The position numbers were made by a program, and so were the translations under genes. A stretch of 64,000 bases of DNA from positions 78,705-142,704 of the forward strand of contig NZ_JSBW02000051.1 of assembly GCF_000772705.2 (NCBI RefSeq), in the 5' to 3' direction. Of this stretch, positions 16,761 through 27,124 are shown piece by piece (positions within the stretch are counted from its first letter, which is position 1; the number at the start of each line of letters is the position of its first letter). Under the pieces are notes generated by a model. It did not search any database and was not told where the DNA came from. It was given only the letters and a program-made list of their open reading frames with translations. The DNA is from Xanthomonas vasicola. Lineage in GTDB: Bacteria > Pseudomonadota > Gammaproteobacteria > Xanthomonadales > Xanthomonadaceae.

Positions 16761-19202
16761 ATGACGATGCCTGTGCGCGCCCGCTGGCGTGCCTTGCCGC
16801 GCGCACTGCGTTGGCCGCTACTGGCGCTGATCGCGCTGTACGCAAGCTATGTGCTGCTGGGCAATCTGTTGCTCAATACGCCACTCGGCCCGGCAGCGCT
16901 GAACCGCTCGCCCGATAAGTTCACGATGCAATGGGGCCCGGGACTGACCTGGTGGCCCGGACGTGTGGTGCTATGGGACGTGGATCTGCAAGGCCATTCG
17001 ACGCGCACGAACTGGAACGCGTATGTGCAGCGGATGAGCGGGCAGATTCGGCTGCTGCCATTGCTGCACCGGCAACTGCTGGTGCCGGAGTTGCACGCGC
17101 ACGGCGTGCGTGGCGGCATGCAGGCTGCTGTCGTAGCGCCGGGAGCGTCAGCGGCGCAATCGTCTGCGGCAACGCAAGCGACGCGTGCTGCTGTTGCTCC
17201 GGTGAAGGGGGGCGCCGATACGCCGGCCGCTCCAGCACACGAGGGGATGCCCACAGCAACGCCCAATGTCGAAAACACGGCGGCGACGCAGCCGCCCGCG
17301 CAGAATCTAGGCGTAACGACTGCAACCACCACAACCAACGCAACGCCCACAACCGGTGTGACGCAATCAGCCCAGCGCGTTGACGCTCAAGCCAGCACAC
17401 CAACATCACCAACCGCCTGGACCCTGCAATTCGACCACATCGTTGCCGATCACGTGCAGGACTTGGCGCTGCGTCAGCTGCACATCGAAGGCGACGGCCA
17501 ACTGCAACTGGGTCTGTTCAAGCAACTGCGTGGCGGGCCGATGGAAATCTTCCCTTCGCGTGCAGTGTTCGAATCAGCGCGTGTGCGCTGGGGCGAACGC
17601 GAAGTGCTGCGCAATGGACAGCTGCGTATCGAAGCCAGCATCGCGCGGCATTCACCGGATCAGGCAAGTGGACGAGCAGTGCTGCAGCTCACGGATGCGC
17701 TGATCGCCTTGCATGGCGACACCGCAGCGTTGGATGTCACCCGCAATGCGCAGGGCCGGCACACGGTCGCAACGCGTGCCGGCAAGGGGCGTGCGGATGG
17801 TGAACTGCGCTGGATACGCGGTGCGTTGCAGTCTGGTAGCCAACTGCGCTGGCGCGCACCGCTGCACGACAGCACGCGCGCACCGGCCGCTTTGCTGGGC
17901 GAACTGACCGCGCAGTTGCAGGTCGATCAAAATATGCGGGTGCAGGTACGCATGCCCGAGCCGGCCGATGCCGGGCTGACGCTGGATGCCGACCTGCGCG
18001 TGCAAGGCCGGCAGTTGCCGTTGCAATCCATGCGCAGCCTGTTGCCGCGCACTTCCGGGCATGCGCGGCTGCATTGGCAACTGTCGTCGCTGCGCTGGAT
18101 TCCCGCGCTGTTTCCGGATGTGGACTGGCTCACGCTGGAAGGCGACGGTCTGGTTGATGCCGACCTGCAGATCGATCGCGGCCAGCTTGCTGCCGGCAGC
18201 CGCCTGCAGGTACCGCATGTGCAAGCGCAGGTGGGCGTGATGGGGCACGCGATTACGGGGCAGGCCAGTGCCGATCTGCGCGTTGATGCCGATGCCAACG
18301 GGCAATTGCTGCCTGCGCTTGCATTGAAAATGCAGCAGTTTTCAATCGCACATAGCGACGCAACAACGCGCCCGTTCGTGCAAGGCAGCGATTTGCGCCT
18401 GGATCTGCAAACACGCGCCGATGCACGCAACCTGAGCAGCCTGCGCGATGCCACGCGCGCGCACTTGGTGTTTACCAATGCGCGCGTGCCGGATCTACGT
18501 GCCTACAACCGCTATCTGCCGCAGCAGCAACTGCGTTTTGACGGCGGCAACGGCGTGCTCAGTGGCGATCTGCAGATCGAGCCGGGTGGGCGCATCGGCA
18601 AAGGCGGTTTGCGCATCGGTGCGCGTGCAGCGCGGCTGCAGTTTGCCGGCTTGGCACTGCGCGGCGATGTGGATGCGGACCTGCGTCTGCAGCGCGGCGA
18701 CCTGCGCGCCGAAAATTTCAGTCTGGATGCCAGCAGCATCCAGCTGCGCAATGTTGGGTTCACCGGCCCGGATGGACAGCGTCGTGATGGCTGGTGGGCG
18801 CGCATCGTGCTGGACGATACGCGCATGCAATGGCGTCAGCCGGTTGGTGTCGATGGACGTGTGCGTATCCAGGTGCGCGACCTGGCGTTTTTGATGGCGT
18901 TGTATACACGCGACCGCTCGATTCCGAACTGGATGCTGCAATTGGTGGACGCCGGCCAGGCGCAGCTGACCGCGCGCGTGCACTGGCAAGGCGAAACGGT
19001 CATCGTCGACCGGTTGCAGGCACGCAACGAGCGCTTTCAGGGCGATGCGCGTCTGCGGTTGCAGGGCAACCAACGCAGCGGCAGCCTGCTGGCACGTTGG
19101 GGACTGCTCAGTGCGGCCGTGGGCCTGCGCGGCGATGTGCCCGAGTGGCATCTGCTGCGTGCACAGCAGTGGTATCGCGCACAGCCGGACCTGCTGCGCT
19201 GA
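16761..19202 (+). CDS. AsmA/YdbH-like membrane-anchored protein, paralogue 2
   Basis: This 813-aa protein is a tandem duplicate of the preceding gene. Both share the anchor (LALIALYASYVLLGNLLLNTP against LALYALYLLAGNIYLNTP), a KFTMQ-G-G-LT segment just after it, the LFKQLRGGP-E-FPS block, ARVPDL-YNRYLP, and a C-terminus ending in EWHLLRAQQWYRAQPDLL. Relative to paralogue 1 it has an extra low-complexity Ala/Thr/Pro linker at about residues 115-215, which looks like a flexible periplasmic spacer. An AGGAG motif at 16747-16751 supports the ATG at 16761. The two are probably co-transcribed. Confidence 0.65.
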   Translation: MTMPVRARWRALPRALRWPLLALIALYASYVLLGNLLLNTPLGPAALNRSPDKFTMQWGPGLTWWPGRVVLWDVDLQGHSTRTNWNAYVQRMSGQIRLLPLLHRQLLVPELHAHGVRGGMQAAVVAPGASAAQSSAATQATRAAVAPVKGGADTPAAPAHEGMPTATPNVENTAATQPPAQNLGVTTATTTTNATPTTGVTQSAQRVDAQASTPTSPTAWTLQFDHIVADHVQDLALRQLHIEGDGQLQLGLFKQLRGGPMEIFPSRAVFESARVRWGEREVLRNGQLRIEASIARHSPDQASGRAVLQLTDALIALHGDTAALDVTRNAQGRHTVATRAGKGRADGELRWIRGALQSGSQLRWRAPLHDSTRAPAALLGELTAQLQVDQNMRVQVRMPEPADAGLTLDADLRVQGRQLPLQSMRSLLPRTSGHARLHWQLSSLRWIPALFPDVDWLTLEGDGLVDADLQIDRGQLAAGSRLQVPHVQAQVGVMGHAITGQASADLRVDADANGQLLPALALKMQQFSIAHSDATTRPFVQGSDLRLDLQTRADARNLSSLRDATRAHLVFTNARVPDLRAYNRYLPQQQLRFDGGNGVLSGDLQIEPGGRIGKGGLRIGARAARLQFAGLALRGDVDADLRLQRGDLRAENFSLDASSIQLRNVGFTGPDGQRRDGWWARIVLDDTRMQWRQPVGVDGRVRIQVRDLAFLMALYTRDRSIPNWMLQLVDAGQAQLTARVHWQGETVIVDRLQARNERFQGDARLRLQGNQRSGSLLARWGLLSAAVGLRGDVPEWHLLRAQQWYRAQPDLLR

Positions 19203-19301
19203 GGGCTGCAGCGCGTGCACCGATGTGAGGGAAAGCGCCAGTTCTGTACTACTCAGTATTGTTTTGCAGTGCAGCGTGCAAGTCGGATCCGGGGCGCGCA
19301 C

Positions 19302-19372
19302 TATGATCCTGCATCCCGACGTGGGGGAGGGAGCAAAGCCCGCTGGCAGTTCGCTGCAAGCGGGCTTTTTTA
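19302..19372 (+). ncRNA. Candidate small RNA or isolated terminator
   Basis: A good -10 hexamer TATGAT (19302-19307) is followed about 30 nt later by a terminator: AAGCCCGCT (19336-19344) pairing with AGCGGGCTT (19359-19367) plus a T run. This would give a transcript of about 60 nt with a GTGGGGGAGGGAG purine-rich stretch. No clear -35 is seen. The hairpin may simply terminate the AsmA-like operon 135 nt upstream, or serve the convergent SMP-30 gene. Confidence 0.35.
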
Positions 19373-19488
19373 TGCCTGAACGTTACCGGGTCAAGCGCCA
19401 GCCGGTGCCAGCGGCCAAACCTTGCACGCCCGCGGCACGCCACAGCAAAGGCTGTCCTGACGCGCCGTGGCGCCCCGGCTCGCGGGGC

Positions 19489-20409
19489 TTATTGCTCCAG
19501 CTCCAGCAGCCACAACGTGCTGCCGCCGGTGATGAATAACCGCCGTTGCGCCAGATCGAATGTGCAATTGGAGGCCGTGTGCGGTGTCGGCACCAGGCCG
19601 AGCAATTGGCCGTCGCTGTCGAAGATGCACACGCCTGCGCCGGAGCTGCTCCACAGCCAGCCCTGGCGGTCCACGCAGAAGCCGTCTGCCAGGCCGTCCG
19701 GCACCACCGCGAAGCGGCGCTGGTTGTGCAGTGCGCCATCGTGCCAGTCGAAAGCGGTGATCTCCGGCTCGCCGGGGCCGCCTTCGGGCGTCTGCGACAC
19801 GTACAGCACGTTTTCGTCGGGCGAGAACGCCAGCCCGTTGGGATGATCCAGGCTGACCATGCACTGCAGGGCGCCGCCGTCGGGCGGCAGCCGGTAGACG
19901 CCGTGATGGTCCAGTTCCCGCGGGCCCGGGCAGCCCTGGCTGGGCTTGAGCAACCCGAAGGGCGGGTCGGTGAACCAGATCGCGCCATCGCGCGCGACGA
20001 TCAGATCGTTCGGCGAATTGAGCCGTTTGCCCTCGAACCGCCCGACCAGCAGATGCGCCCGGCCATCGACATCGCTGCGGGTGATCGCGCGGCGCCCGTG
20101 TTCGCAGTGCACCAGCCGCTGCTGCGCATCCACCGCATTGCCGTTGGTGAAGGCGGTGGCGTCCAACAACACATCCACTGCGCCGTCTTCGCGCCGGCCA
20201 AGCACGCGGCGGCCCACCACATCGCTCCATACCAGCGTGCGCTGCGCTTCCCACCAGGCCGGGCCCTCGCTCCAGGTGGCCTGGTCGTAGAGGGTCTGCA
20301 GGCGCGCGTTGCCCAGGCGCGCAGCCAGCGCCGCGTGTTGCGTGGTGGGTGGCGGGCAATCGGCCGGCTGGGCAGCGCCGGGTGCGCGAACGCGGCAGTG
20401 GCTGTCCAT
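19489..20409 (-). CDS. SMP-30/gluconolactonase-type sugar lactonase
   Basis: This 306-aa protein starts at ATG 20409, overlapping the stop of the upstream cupin gene by one base (TGATG), so translation is coupled. It has the six-bladed propeller pattern of SMP-30 lactonases. Metal-ligand candidates are Glu in WSEGPAWW (near residue 50), Asn in LNSPNDLIV, Asn in [12 protein letters not shown] and Asp in [11 protein letters not shown]. Family members hydrolyse sugar lactones in the cytoplasm or periplasm; no signal peptide is obvious. The longer open frame upstream is the shadow of the cupin gene. Confidence 0.85.
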   Translation of the reverse strand: MDSHCRVRAPGAAQPADCPPPTTQHAALAARLGNARLQTLYDQATWSEGPAWWEAQRTLVWSDVVGRRVLGRREDGAVDVLLDATAFTNGNAVDAQQRLVHCEHGRRAITRSDVDGRAHLLVGRFEGKRLNSPNDLIVARDGAIWFTDPPFGLLKPSQGCPGPRELDHHGVYRLPPDGGALQCMVSLDHPNGLAFSPDENVLYVSQTPEGGPGEPEITAFDWHDGALHNQRRFAVVPDGLADGFCVDRQGWLWSSSGAGVCIFDSDGQLLGLVPTPHTASNCTFDLAQRRLFITGGSTLWLLELEQ

Positions 20410-20927
20410 CAACGCGGCGTCGGATGGCCGAACGGATGCGCGGTGGCAGCCGCTGGCGATTGTGCAAACTGCACCATCATTTGCAAGCAGGGCTGGTCGC
20501 CCAGCTGGCCGGAACGGTGGCCGCGCTGATCGGTGGTGCCCTGATCCTGGCCGAAGTGGATGTCGCCAGGGCCCATTTCCACGCGTGTGCCGTCGCCGGT
20601 TTCGATGAACCAGCGGCCGCGCAACGGAATCACCCACTGCGGGTGCGGGCTCTCATGCCAGTCGCCGACCCAACCCACCGGCAGCACCGCGAACTGGATG
20701 CCGAGCACCTTGCCAGGAAACGGCCGCAACCACTGCGGTGCGGCACCGCCACCCACGCTCTTGCTGCCAAAGCCGGGCAGCTGCGAGGCGTTGAGGCAGC
20801 TCTTGCCATCCGGGCCCGTCCACAGATGCAGGAAGGGCAGGCTGGGCGGCAGCGCCGGATCGTTGCCGTCCGTATCGAGCGGAATCAGCGAGGGCAGCAA
20901 CGCTGCAGGCAAGGTGGTGGGCGACAT
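20409..20927 (-). CDS. Cupin-domain protein
   Basis: This 172-aa single-domain cupin has the core [18 protein letters not shown] followed by [22 protein letters not shown], which supplies the two conserved cupin motifs (His/Gln-rich ligands, then the G-x5-P-x-G-type turn). Substrate and reaction are unknown. It is the first gene of a two-gene unit with the SMP-30 lactonase, overlapping it by one base, which suggests a role in the same sugar or sugar-acid pathway. It is divergent from glnE. Confidence 0.75.
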   Translation of the reverse strand: MSPTTLPAALLPSLIPLDTDGNDPALPPSLPFLHLWTGPDGKSCLNASQLPGFGSKSVGGGAAPQWLRPFPGKVLGIQFAVLPVGWVGDWHESPHPQWVIPLRGRWFIETGDGTRVEMGPGDIHFGQDQGTTDQRGHRSGQLGDQPCLQMMVQFAQSPAAATAHPFGHPTPR

Positions 20928-21089
20928 GGCGATGCCTCGTGCGAAAGCCGCAGTGCAGCATGGGTTTTGTCAGGGCTGCGTCAGCGAGATGTTCAAAGCG
21001 GCGAAATGCTGCACGCCGCGTTGCAGTCGCTGTGCGGGATGTCGCGCATGTGTGCACTCCCTGCGTGGCAGGGATGCCAAAATCCGGTC

Positions 21090-23915
21090 ATGCCGATGCC
21101 TATCACTTCCATGTCTGCTGCACTCACCGCCCTCATCGAGCGGGCCGTGGCGCGTGTCCGTCAATCAGTGCCTGCCGAACAGGCATGGCCAGGCGGCGAA
21201 TTCGATCGGCAGCTTGCGCAGGTGGCACTGGCCAGCGAGTTCGCGCTCGATACGCTGGCGCGACAACCGGCATTGCTGCAGCACCTGGCACAACCCGATC
21301 CGCCGCCGCTGCCATTGCCGCAGCTCGATCCGGCCCAGCCACAGCTGTGGCCTGCGCAATTGCGACGCTATCGCAGCGCCGAGTCCACGCGCCTGGTGTG
21401 GCGCGATGTGCTCGGTCTGGACAGCGTCGAGGCCACCCTGGCCGGCGCAACCCAGCTAGCAGAGCACTGCTTGCAATGCGGCCTGCACGCGCTGGAGCAG
21501 CAATTCGCTACCCGCCATGGAAACGTCATTGCCGAAGACGGCAGCGTGCAACGCCTGGTGGTGTTCGGGCTGGGCAAGTTGGGCGGTGGCGAGCTGAATT
21601 TTTCGTCGGACGTGGATCTGGTGTACGCCTATCCGCAGCGCGGTCAATCCGATGGTGCGCGCCCATTGGCAGCAGAAGAGTATTTCGCGCGGTTAGGCCA
21701 GCAACTGGCCAGGTTGTTGGACGAAACCACGGCCGAGGGCTTCAGCCATCGCGTGGATCTGCGCCTGCGTCCGTTCGGCACAGCCGGCCGGGTGGCGCTG
21801 TCGTTCGCCGGCATGGATCAGTATTTCCAGCGCGAAGGCCGCGACTGGGAGCGCTATGCCTGGCTCAAGGCGCGCGCGGTGGCTGGCGATGTCGACGCCG
21901 GCGAAGCCTGGCTGGAAACGCTGCGGCCATTCGTCTACCGGCGGTATCTGGACTTCACCGCGCTGGATGGCTTGCGTGAGATGAAGGCGGCCATCACCGC
22001 CGAAGTGGCGCGGCACGATCGTCTGGACGACATCAAGCGTGGGCCCGGCGGGATTCGCGAAATCGAGTTTCTGGCGCAATCGCTGCAATTGATTCGCGGT
22101 GGGCGCGAGCCGCGTCTGCGCGAACGCCAGCTGCTGCCTGCGCTGCAGGCGCTGGTGGCCGCAGGCCAGATCGACCAGGAGAACGGCCAGGCGCTGACCA
22201 CTGCGTATCGTTTTCTACGCCGGCTGGAAAATCGCCTGCAGATGTTGCGCGATGCACAGACCCACGCATTGCCGCAGGCGCCATTGGATCGCGAGCGGAT
22301 TGCGCTGGGCCTGGGCTACGCGGAGTGGGCGGCCCTGCTGGACGCGCTGGCACCGCAGCGCGCACGCGTTGCGGCCGAATTTGCCGAGCTGCTGGCCCCA
22401 CGCGTACGCGCCACCGCACCGGACGCGCTTGCCGATTACTGGCGCGCGCTGCCGGAAGGCGATGCAGCGCCGTTGGCGGGGATTGGCTTGAACGATCCCG
22501 CCGGCGCGCATCAGGTGTTGGCTGATTTTGCGCAGTCGTCCGGCGTGCGTGCACTGTCCGATAACGCGCGTGCGCGGCTGGATCGGGTGATGCCGGCACT
22601 GCTGCACGCGGCCACCCGCGCCAGCCAGCCGGATGCGGCAGTGCGTCGCATGCTCGGCCTGCTGCAGGCCACCTTGCGTCGCACCAGCTATCTGGCCTTG
22701 CTCGACGAGCAACCCAGCGCGCTTGCCCGCCTGGTCGATGTGCTCTCGCGCAGTGCGCTGCTGGCCGAGCGGCTGGCGGCGTATCCGTTGCTGCTGGACG
22801 AATTGCTCGACACGCGCATCAGCGGCCCGCGGCCGGATCGCGCAGCGCTGCACGCGGCCTGCGCCGACACCTTGCATATCGAGGACACCGAAGCGGCGCT
22901 GCGCGAGCTCAACGAGCGCCGGCTTGCCCTGAGCTTCCGTATTGCACTGGCCACGCTGGATGGCCGCCAGCAGGCGGTGGAAAGCACCCGGCAACTGGCC
23001 TGGCTTGCAGAAGCCGTGGTGCAGACCGTGCTGCAGCTGGCGCGTAGCGAAATGGTGGCAGCACACGGGCACGTGCCCGGCGGCAGCTTTGCCATCGTCG
23101 GCTACGGCAGTCTGGGCGGGCTGGAGCTGGGCTTCGGATCGGATCTGGATCTGGTGTTTCTCTACGATCATCCGCCCGAGGTGGACGCCTCCGACGGCAA
23201 GCGTCCGCTGGAGGCCGGGCGCTGGTTTGCGCGGCTTGCGCAGAAGGTGATGGCATTGCTGGCTGCCGAGACCGGCGCCGGCCGGCTGTACGACATCGAT
23301 GTGCGACTGCGCCCGGATGGCGGCAAGGGCGCACTGGTGTCCTCGCTGGCCAGTTACCGCGAATATCAGCGCGACCGCGCCTGGACCTGGGAGCATCAGG
23401 CCCTGGTGCGTGCACGCGCAGTGGCCGGCGACGCGGCGCTTTGCGACGCGTTTGCCCACGTGCGCCGCTATACGTTGATGCGGGTGCGCGACACCGCGCA
23501 GTTGCACGAGGACGTGCGAAAGATGCGTGCGCGCATGCGTGCCGAACTGGATCGCAGCGATGCCGGCCGGCTGGATCTCAAGCAAGGCGCTGGCGGCCTG
23601 GTGGATCTGGAATTCGTGTTGCAGGCTGGCGTGCTCGGCATGGCAGCGCAGCAGCCGCAGCTACTCGATGTTTGCGATACGCCGGCATTGATCGACGCGT
23701 TGGTGCAGGTGCACTGGCTGCCGGATGACAGCGCCGCAGCACTGCATCAGGCGCATGCAGCGCTGGTGGATGCCGGCCTGAGCTGCACGCTGGACCGCCG
23801 CCCGCGTCTGATCGCACCGACGCCGGCCATCCAGCAGGCGCGCGGCGTCATCTTCAACGCCGCACGGGTGCAGGGCCTGATATTTCCGCTGGGCAAGGAC
23901 GAAACAGCGCTGTGA
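21090..23915 (+). CDS. glnE: Bifunctional glutamine synthetase adenylyltransferase/deadenylase
   Basis: The 941-aa protein (start 21090, [12 protein letters not shown]) matches the family length; an ATG at 21111 is an alternative. It has two nucleotidyltransferase modules. The N-terminal adenylyl-removing one has [22 protein letters not shown] near residue 157 in two adjoining motifs. The C-terminal adenylylating one has [21 protein letters not shown] near residue 668, each with the D-x-D metal site. The enzyme adjusts glutamine synthetase activity to nitrogen status with PII. The frame is open 740 nt upstream, but that part is antisense to the SMP-30 and cupin genes. Confidence 0.95.
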   Translation: MPMPITSMSAALTALIERAVARVRQSVPAEQAWPGGEFDRQLAQVALASEFALDTLARQPALLQHLAQPDPPPLPLPQLDPAQPQLWPAQLRRYRSAESTRLVWRDVLGLDSVEATLAGATQLAEHCLQCGLHALEQQFATRHGNVIAEDGSVQRLVVFGLGKLGGGELNFSSDVDLVYAYPQRGQSDGARPLAAEEYFARLGQQLARLLDETTAEGFSHRVDLRLRPFGTAGRVALSFAGMDQYFQREGRDWERYAWLKARAVAGDVDAGEAWLETLRPFVYRRYLDFTALDGLREMKAAITAEVARHDRLDDIKRGPGGIREIEFLAQSLQLIRGGREPRLRERQLLPALQALVAAGQIDQENGQALTTAYRFLRRLENRLQMLRDAQTHALPQAPLDRERIALGLGYAEWAALLDALAPQRARVAAEFAELLAPRVRATAPDALADYWRALPEGDAAPLAGIGLNDPAGAHQVLADFAQSSGVRALSDNARARLDRVMPALLHAATRASQPDAAVRRMLGLLQATLRRTSYLALLDEQPSALARLVDVLSRSALLAERLAAYPLLLDELLDTRISGPRPDRAALHAACADTLHIEDTEAALRELNERRLALSFRIALATLDGRQQAVESTRQLAWLAEAVVQTVLQLARSEMVAAHGHVPGGSFAIVGYGSLGGLELGFGSDLDLVFLYDHPPEVDASDGKRPLEAGRWFARLAQKVMALLAAETGAGRLYDIDVRLRPDGGKGALVSSLASYREYQRDRAWTWEHQALVRARAVAGDAALCDAFAHVRRYTLMRVRDTAQLHEDVRKMRARMRAELDRSDAGRLDLKQGAGGLVDLEFVLQAGVLGMAAQQPQLLDVCDTPALIDALVQVHWLPDDSAAALHQAHAALVDAGLSCTLDRRPRLIAPTPAIQQARGVIFNAARVQGLIFPLGKDETAL

Positions 23916-23996
23916 GTGCGGTGCATGCGATGCGTGCGTAACAACCGACAACAACGATGCGTTGCCGTCCTCGCGGTAGCAACGCATGCGCTAGCG

Positions 23997-24392
23997 TTAT
24001 GCGTTCTGCCGACGCGGCGCGCTAGGCCAGAGCAACGCGCGAAACGGGCCGAGTAAAAACACGCCCATGCCCAGTTTTACCGCCAGATCGCCTGCGGTCC
24101 AGCTGGCCCACGGCAGGCTCGTGCCGGCAAACGCAATGCTCCAGAAGATGGTGGTATCCAGGGTGGTGCTGCAGGTGGTGGCCACGATGGGCGCGCGCCA
24201 CCAGCTGCCGTCGTGCAGGCGGTCGAACACGCTGATGTCCAGCAATTGCGCCGCGATAAAGGCGCTGCAGGAGGCCACCGCAATGCGTGGCGTCGCCAGC
24301 CAGAACGAGAGCAGCACCGCCAACGCAAACCCGCACTAGGCCAGCGTGCGTGCCGCACGCGGCCTGAAGCGGCGATGGATCAGGTTGCTGAC
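23997..24392 (-). pseudogene. yhhQ: yhhQ C-terminal part (queuosine precursor transporter), disrupted
   Basis: The minus frame reads VSNLIHRRFRPRAARTLA, an in-frame TAG near 24337, then CGFALAVLLSFWLATPRIAVAS, AQLLDISVFDRL, TLDTTIFWSIAFAGTSLPW and GDLAVKLGMGVFLLGPFRALL. This is the membrane-spanning C-terminal two-thirds of the YhhQ/DUF165 family. The N-terminal part lies 2.8 kb away at 27217-27406 on the same strand. The break falls between adjacent residues of the family (PLAFL / VSNL), so an insertion split the gene without visible loss. The internal stop shows further decay. Confidence 0.85.
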
Positions 24393-24760
24393 CTGGGTCA
24401 GGGCGTGAAGCTTAGGTCGAGCTCCGCCTGGGCGAAATACGCACTGGCCTTGCGCAGGATCTCGCTGGCTTGCCCCAGCGCGCGCACTTCGCGTTCCAGC
24501 GCTTTTATCCGTGTCCGCTCGTCCGTCGTCGGCCTGCTGACGCTGTCGGCATCAGGCTCGGCCTGACGCACCCAATTGCACAGCGTCTGCGACCAACAGC
24601 CTATTTTCGCGGGAATCGATTCGATCGCCCATCGCGAGCTGACTTTCCTTGGTGCTCCCGCACTAGCCGAACCGCTCTTACGCTTCCAAGGAATACTTCG
24701 TCTTACTCATGGCCCCATCTTCTCAGGAGTTTGAGCCTCCCAACTTCCCGGGGCGATTCA
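24393..24760 (-). mobile_element. Degraded IS3-family end with orfA remnant
   Basis: On the minus strand from 24710: MSKTKYSLEA then a stop, later CNWVRQAEPD-like residues, then TTDERTRIKALEREVRALG and QASEILRKASAYFAQAELD, the leucine-zipper end of an IS3-family OrfA. Stops and a frameshift make it inactive and orfB is absent. The element end TGAATCGCCCCGGG lies at about 24747-24760. Its inner side abuts the yhhQ break at 24393. Confidence 0.75.
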
Positions 24761-24771
24761 CCCCGCAATGC

Positions 24772-24832
24772 TTCGCCGTCCCAACCATGACTTCGGGCAT
24801 AAAACGACATTCAGAAAGCTCTGCGTCAAACT
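24772..24832 (+). promoter_or_regulatory. Canonical PIP box and -10 element (HrpX-dependent promoter)
   Basis: TTCGC (24772-24776), exactly 15 nt, TTCGG (24792-24796), then 30 nt to CAAACT (24827-24832), which fits the YANNNT -10 box. This is a full match to the TTCGB-N15-TTCGB-N30-32-YANNNT rule for HrpX-activated promoters. The first ORF downstream is the 22-codon remnant at 24862; xopB starts 345 nt after the -10. Confidence 0.88.
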
Positions 24833-24861
24833 TTATTCAACACTTACTGCAGGAGATCAAC

Positions 24862-24930
24862 ATGGGAATATGTAGCTCAAAGCCGTGCCTGCAGGCTCAC
24901 CTGGACATTATGCGACCCCTGTCACAGTAA
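24862..24930 (+). pseudogene. 22-codon effector N-terminus remnant with acylation motif
   Basis: ATG at 24862 has a good AGGAG at 24851-24855 and lies 30 nt after the -10 of a PIP-box promoter. It encodes MGICSSKPCLQAHLDIMRPL and two more residues before TAA. The start MG-x-C-x-S-K-P is the N-myristoylation/palmitoylation signature of effectors such as the XopE/XopJ groups. Just after the stop another frame runs open (PVTVKIDQTILRNNSQ to about 25013), so a frameshift may have cut a longer protein. It could alternatively be a real micro-ORF upstream of xopB. Confidence 0.5.
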
Positions 24931-25176
24931 AGATTGATCAGACCATCCTGAGAAATAATTCTCAAATTGATTTCGAGGTTTCACCAATACCAAATGCGGC
25001 TAATACAACGTAGCCAGCGATCGTCAGATGGGTGCGGGCGCGCAGAACCGGATTTTACGCGTGGTACATGCCGATTCCGATCACCAGACCCGCTCGCCTA
25101 ACGGCCGTGCACAGTTTTGTTAGCCACTCTAAAGGTCCTGGCTTTTCCACTAATTTATAAAGAAGGATAGGAAGAC

Positions 25177-27015
25177 ATGAAGGCAGATCACGCACGATCC
25201 CATTCCCTATCGTCACTTGATCACATGCGCGGCCCCGAATTTGGTATGGGCAACGACAGTGATCTAGAAGCTGGTGCACAGCCCAGCCATAGCGGCTTCT
25301 GTCAGTCCGAAGATAGCAGATTGCTCACCACCAGGCCCCCCCGGCGCGGCACAAGCAGCGGGTCGACTAGCCCCAGGTCCACTGGGCAAAGCTCCGGTCA
25401 CACTGATAACAGTGGATTAGAAACTTTGCTACCGGCCTCGTTAACAGGTGTCCAAAAGCCCAGGCATACGGGATTGGTGCGCAGGGAAGCGGGCCGACTT
25501 GTTTCTGCCGACCCGGTGGTGCACGCGTTGCTATCTTTCGCGCAGGTTGACCAGCCAGTTCCATCGCAGGTCGCGAGCACTGACGGGGTCCGACTAGAGT
25601 TGGTGTCGCGTCGAGACCCGGAGAAAGCGCTTGAGGAGTTCAAGGACGCATTCACGGTTGAGAAGGCGCAATTGATGCCTTCCGCCAACTCGTTAGAGCG
25701 GAAAGCTGAGCAAATCAATGCTGACATTCACCTCCCCTTATTGCTTAAAGCGATTGAACGGGGCTCCGCAGCATTTGGCCCAAGCGCTTTGATCAAGATG
25801 GCAGATGGCAGCGAGATCAGCGCGAAAGCCTTCCTCGCCTCGTGTGCCCCAGATGTCACGTCCAATGACGATGGCCTGTCGCACTTCATCAGCCAGAAAC
25901 TCAGAGGGGACGAAGACCTCCAGGTCCGTCTGGGTGCACAGGAATTGCTATGTGTGGCGACCAAGAAAGAGTTCCAGCTCGGTGGCTTGGCTGGTAGTAT
26001 TGGCGCCAGCAGCATACTCGGCTCCGCATGGGAGCTCGGCGCTTCGGAACTGTTGAAAAAAGCCATCTTCGGCAAAAATTTCTCGCCCAGTCAGTATGCT
26101 CTGCAATTGGCCGGAATCGATTCAGTGCCGCCTTTGCTAATCGAGACCATGGACACCATGTGTGTGCTTGCAATCATCAAGGGTATGAAGGGTGAGGAAT
26201 GGTCCATGCGCAACCTGTTCCCCAAGGCAATGAAAGCCGGCGCCATCTCTTCAATTGCGTCATTCCCCAATAACGTATTGGAGTACACAGGCTTTAAATC
26301 AAGATTAGGTAATCTTGCGGCCAATATGACGACAACCGAAGCGGCCATCTTTGGCGCCGCCTCTGGCATTCCACCCGAAGTCAAGGAAGGCGAAGATTTG
26401 ATGCGTGCTGGATTGTTCCAGAGTATTAAGAACGGTGTCATGGCGCGCCCCAGCGAGAACGTGGGCCCGAAAGAGGCGATTGAGCAGATGGCGCGTCATG
26501 CGCTCGATGTTGCCCCCGGCGAGAGCACCGCCGTCAAGTCTATGGGGCTGGCATCCATTGTCGGGATGATCCCGCTGATCGCCGGCAACAAAGCCACAGG
26601 ATTACTCTCGGAAAGAGTGCTGCGTATCTTCCGGAGCACCGTCTTTAATCCGATCGAATCCATCGCTCTGAATGCACTGGCGCTTGGAGGGCGCATTCAT
26701 GTTCCTGGGCTATTTGACTCAGACAACGCTAAGCACGCGCGGGTTGTGCAAACCATTCTGGCGCGAGCAAGCGAGCAAATGGAAAGCGGGGCACGGGAAA
26801 TTACTGCAGAAGAATTGCATCAGATTTTGGCTCCCAAAAGCGAGTTCCTTCGTCATGTAGGTACCGCAATTGTCAAAGGCATGAATGCAAGCTTCGAGGC
26901 CCTTCCCGCGCTGGCCCGTAAACTTGGATATGGCGAAACTCCCTTGAACCAACGTATTCCATATCAGGACCTGGCTGTGTCTAATACTTCGCACCAACCC
27001 GCGCCGGAGCCGTAA
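25177..27015 (+). CDS. xopB: Type III effector XopB (HopD1/AvrPphD family)
   Basis: This 612-aa protein matches XopB in length and in general character. The N-terminal ~110 residues are Ser/Gly/Pro-rich and disordered (type III signal), followed by a helical body with LHLPLLLKAIERGS-like, GLAGSIGASSILGSAWELGASE and IESIALNALALGGRIHVPG segments. XopB acts inside plant cells, where it suppresses basal defence; its enzymatic activity is unknown. Base composition is lower in GC than neighbouring housekeeping genes. The ATG is preceded by AGGAAG. A PIP box lies about 400 nt upstream. It sits inside the insertion that splits yhhQ. Assignment rests on recognition, not on an alignment. Confidence 0.78.
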   Translation: MKADHARSHSLSSLDHMRGPEFGMGNDSDLEAGAQPSHSGFCQSEDSRLLTTRPPRRGTSSGSTSPRSTGQSSGHTDNSGLETLLPASLTGVQKPRHTGLVRREAGRLVSADPVVHALLSFAQVDQPVPSQVASTDGVRLELVSRRDPEKALEEFKDAFTVEKAQLMPSANSLERKAEQINADIHLPLLLKAIERGSAAFGPSALIKMADGSEISAKAFLASCAPDVTSNDDGLSHFISQKLRGDEDLQVRLGAQELLCVATKKEFQLGGLAGSIGASSILGSAWELGASELLKKAIFGKNFSPSQYALQLAGIDSVPPLLIETMDTMCVLAIIKGMKGEEWSMRNLFPKAMKAGAISSIASFPNNVLEYTGFKSRLGNLAANMTTTEAAIFGAASGIPPEVKEGEDLMRAGLFQSIKNGVMARPSENVGPKEAIEQMARHALDVAPGESTAVKSMGLASIVGMIPLIAGNKATGLLSERVLRIFRSTVFNPIESIALNALALGGRIHVPGLFDSDNAKHARVVQTILARASEQMESGAREITAEELHQILAPKSEFLRHVGTAIVKGMNASFEALPALARKLGYGETPLNQRIPYQDLAVSNTSHQPAPEP

Positions 27016-27124
27016 CCGACGTAAGAGCCCGGGTAGCGATCAGTGGTCGGGGACATGGGATACATTTCTCCTGTCGACTTCCCACTATTCGATGCCAGCT
27101 AGAATTTGGGGTCTGCGGTCGATA

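Noticed and set aside
20349..21089. Long N-terminal extension of GlnE
   Set aside because: It lies antisense to the cupin and lactonase genes; GlnE proteins are about 940 aa, which fits the start at 21090.
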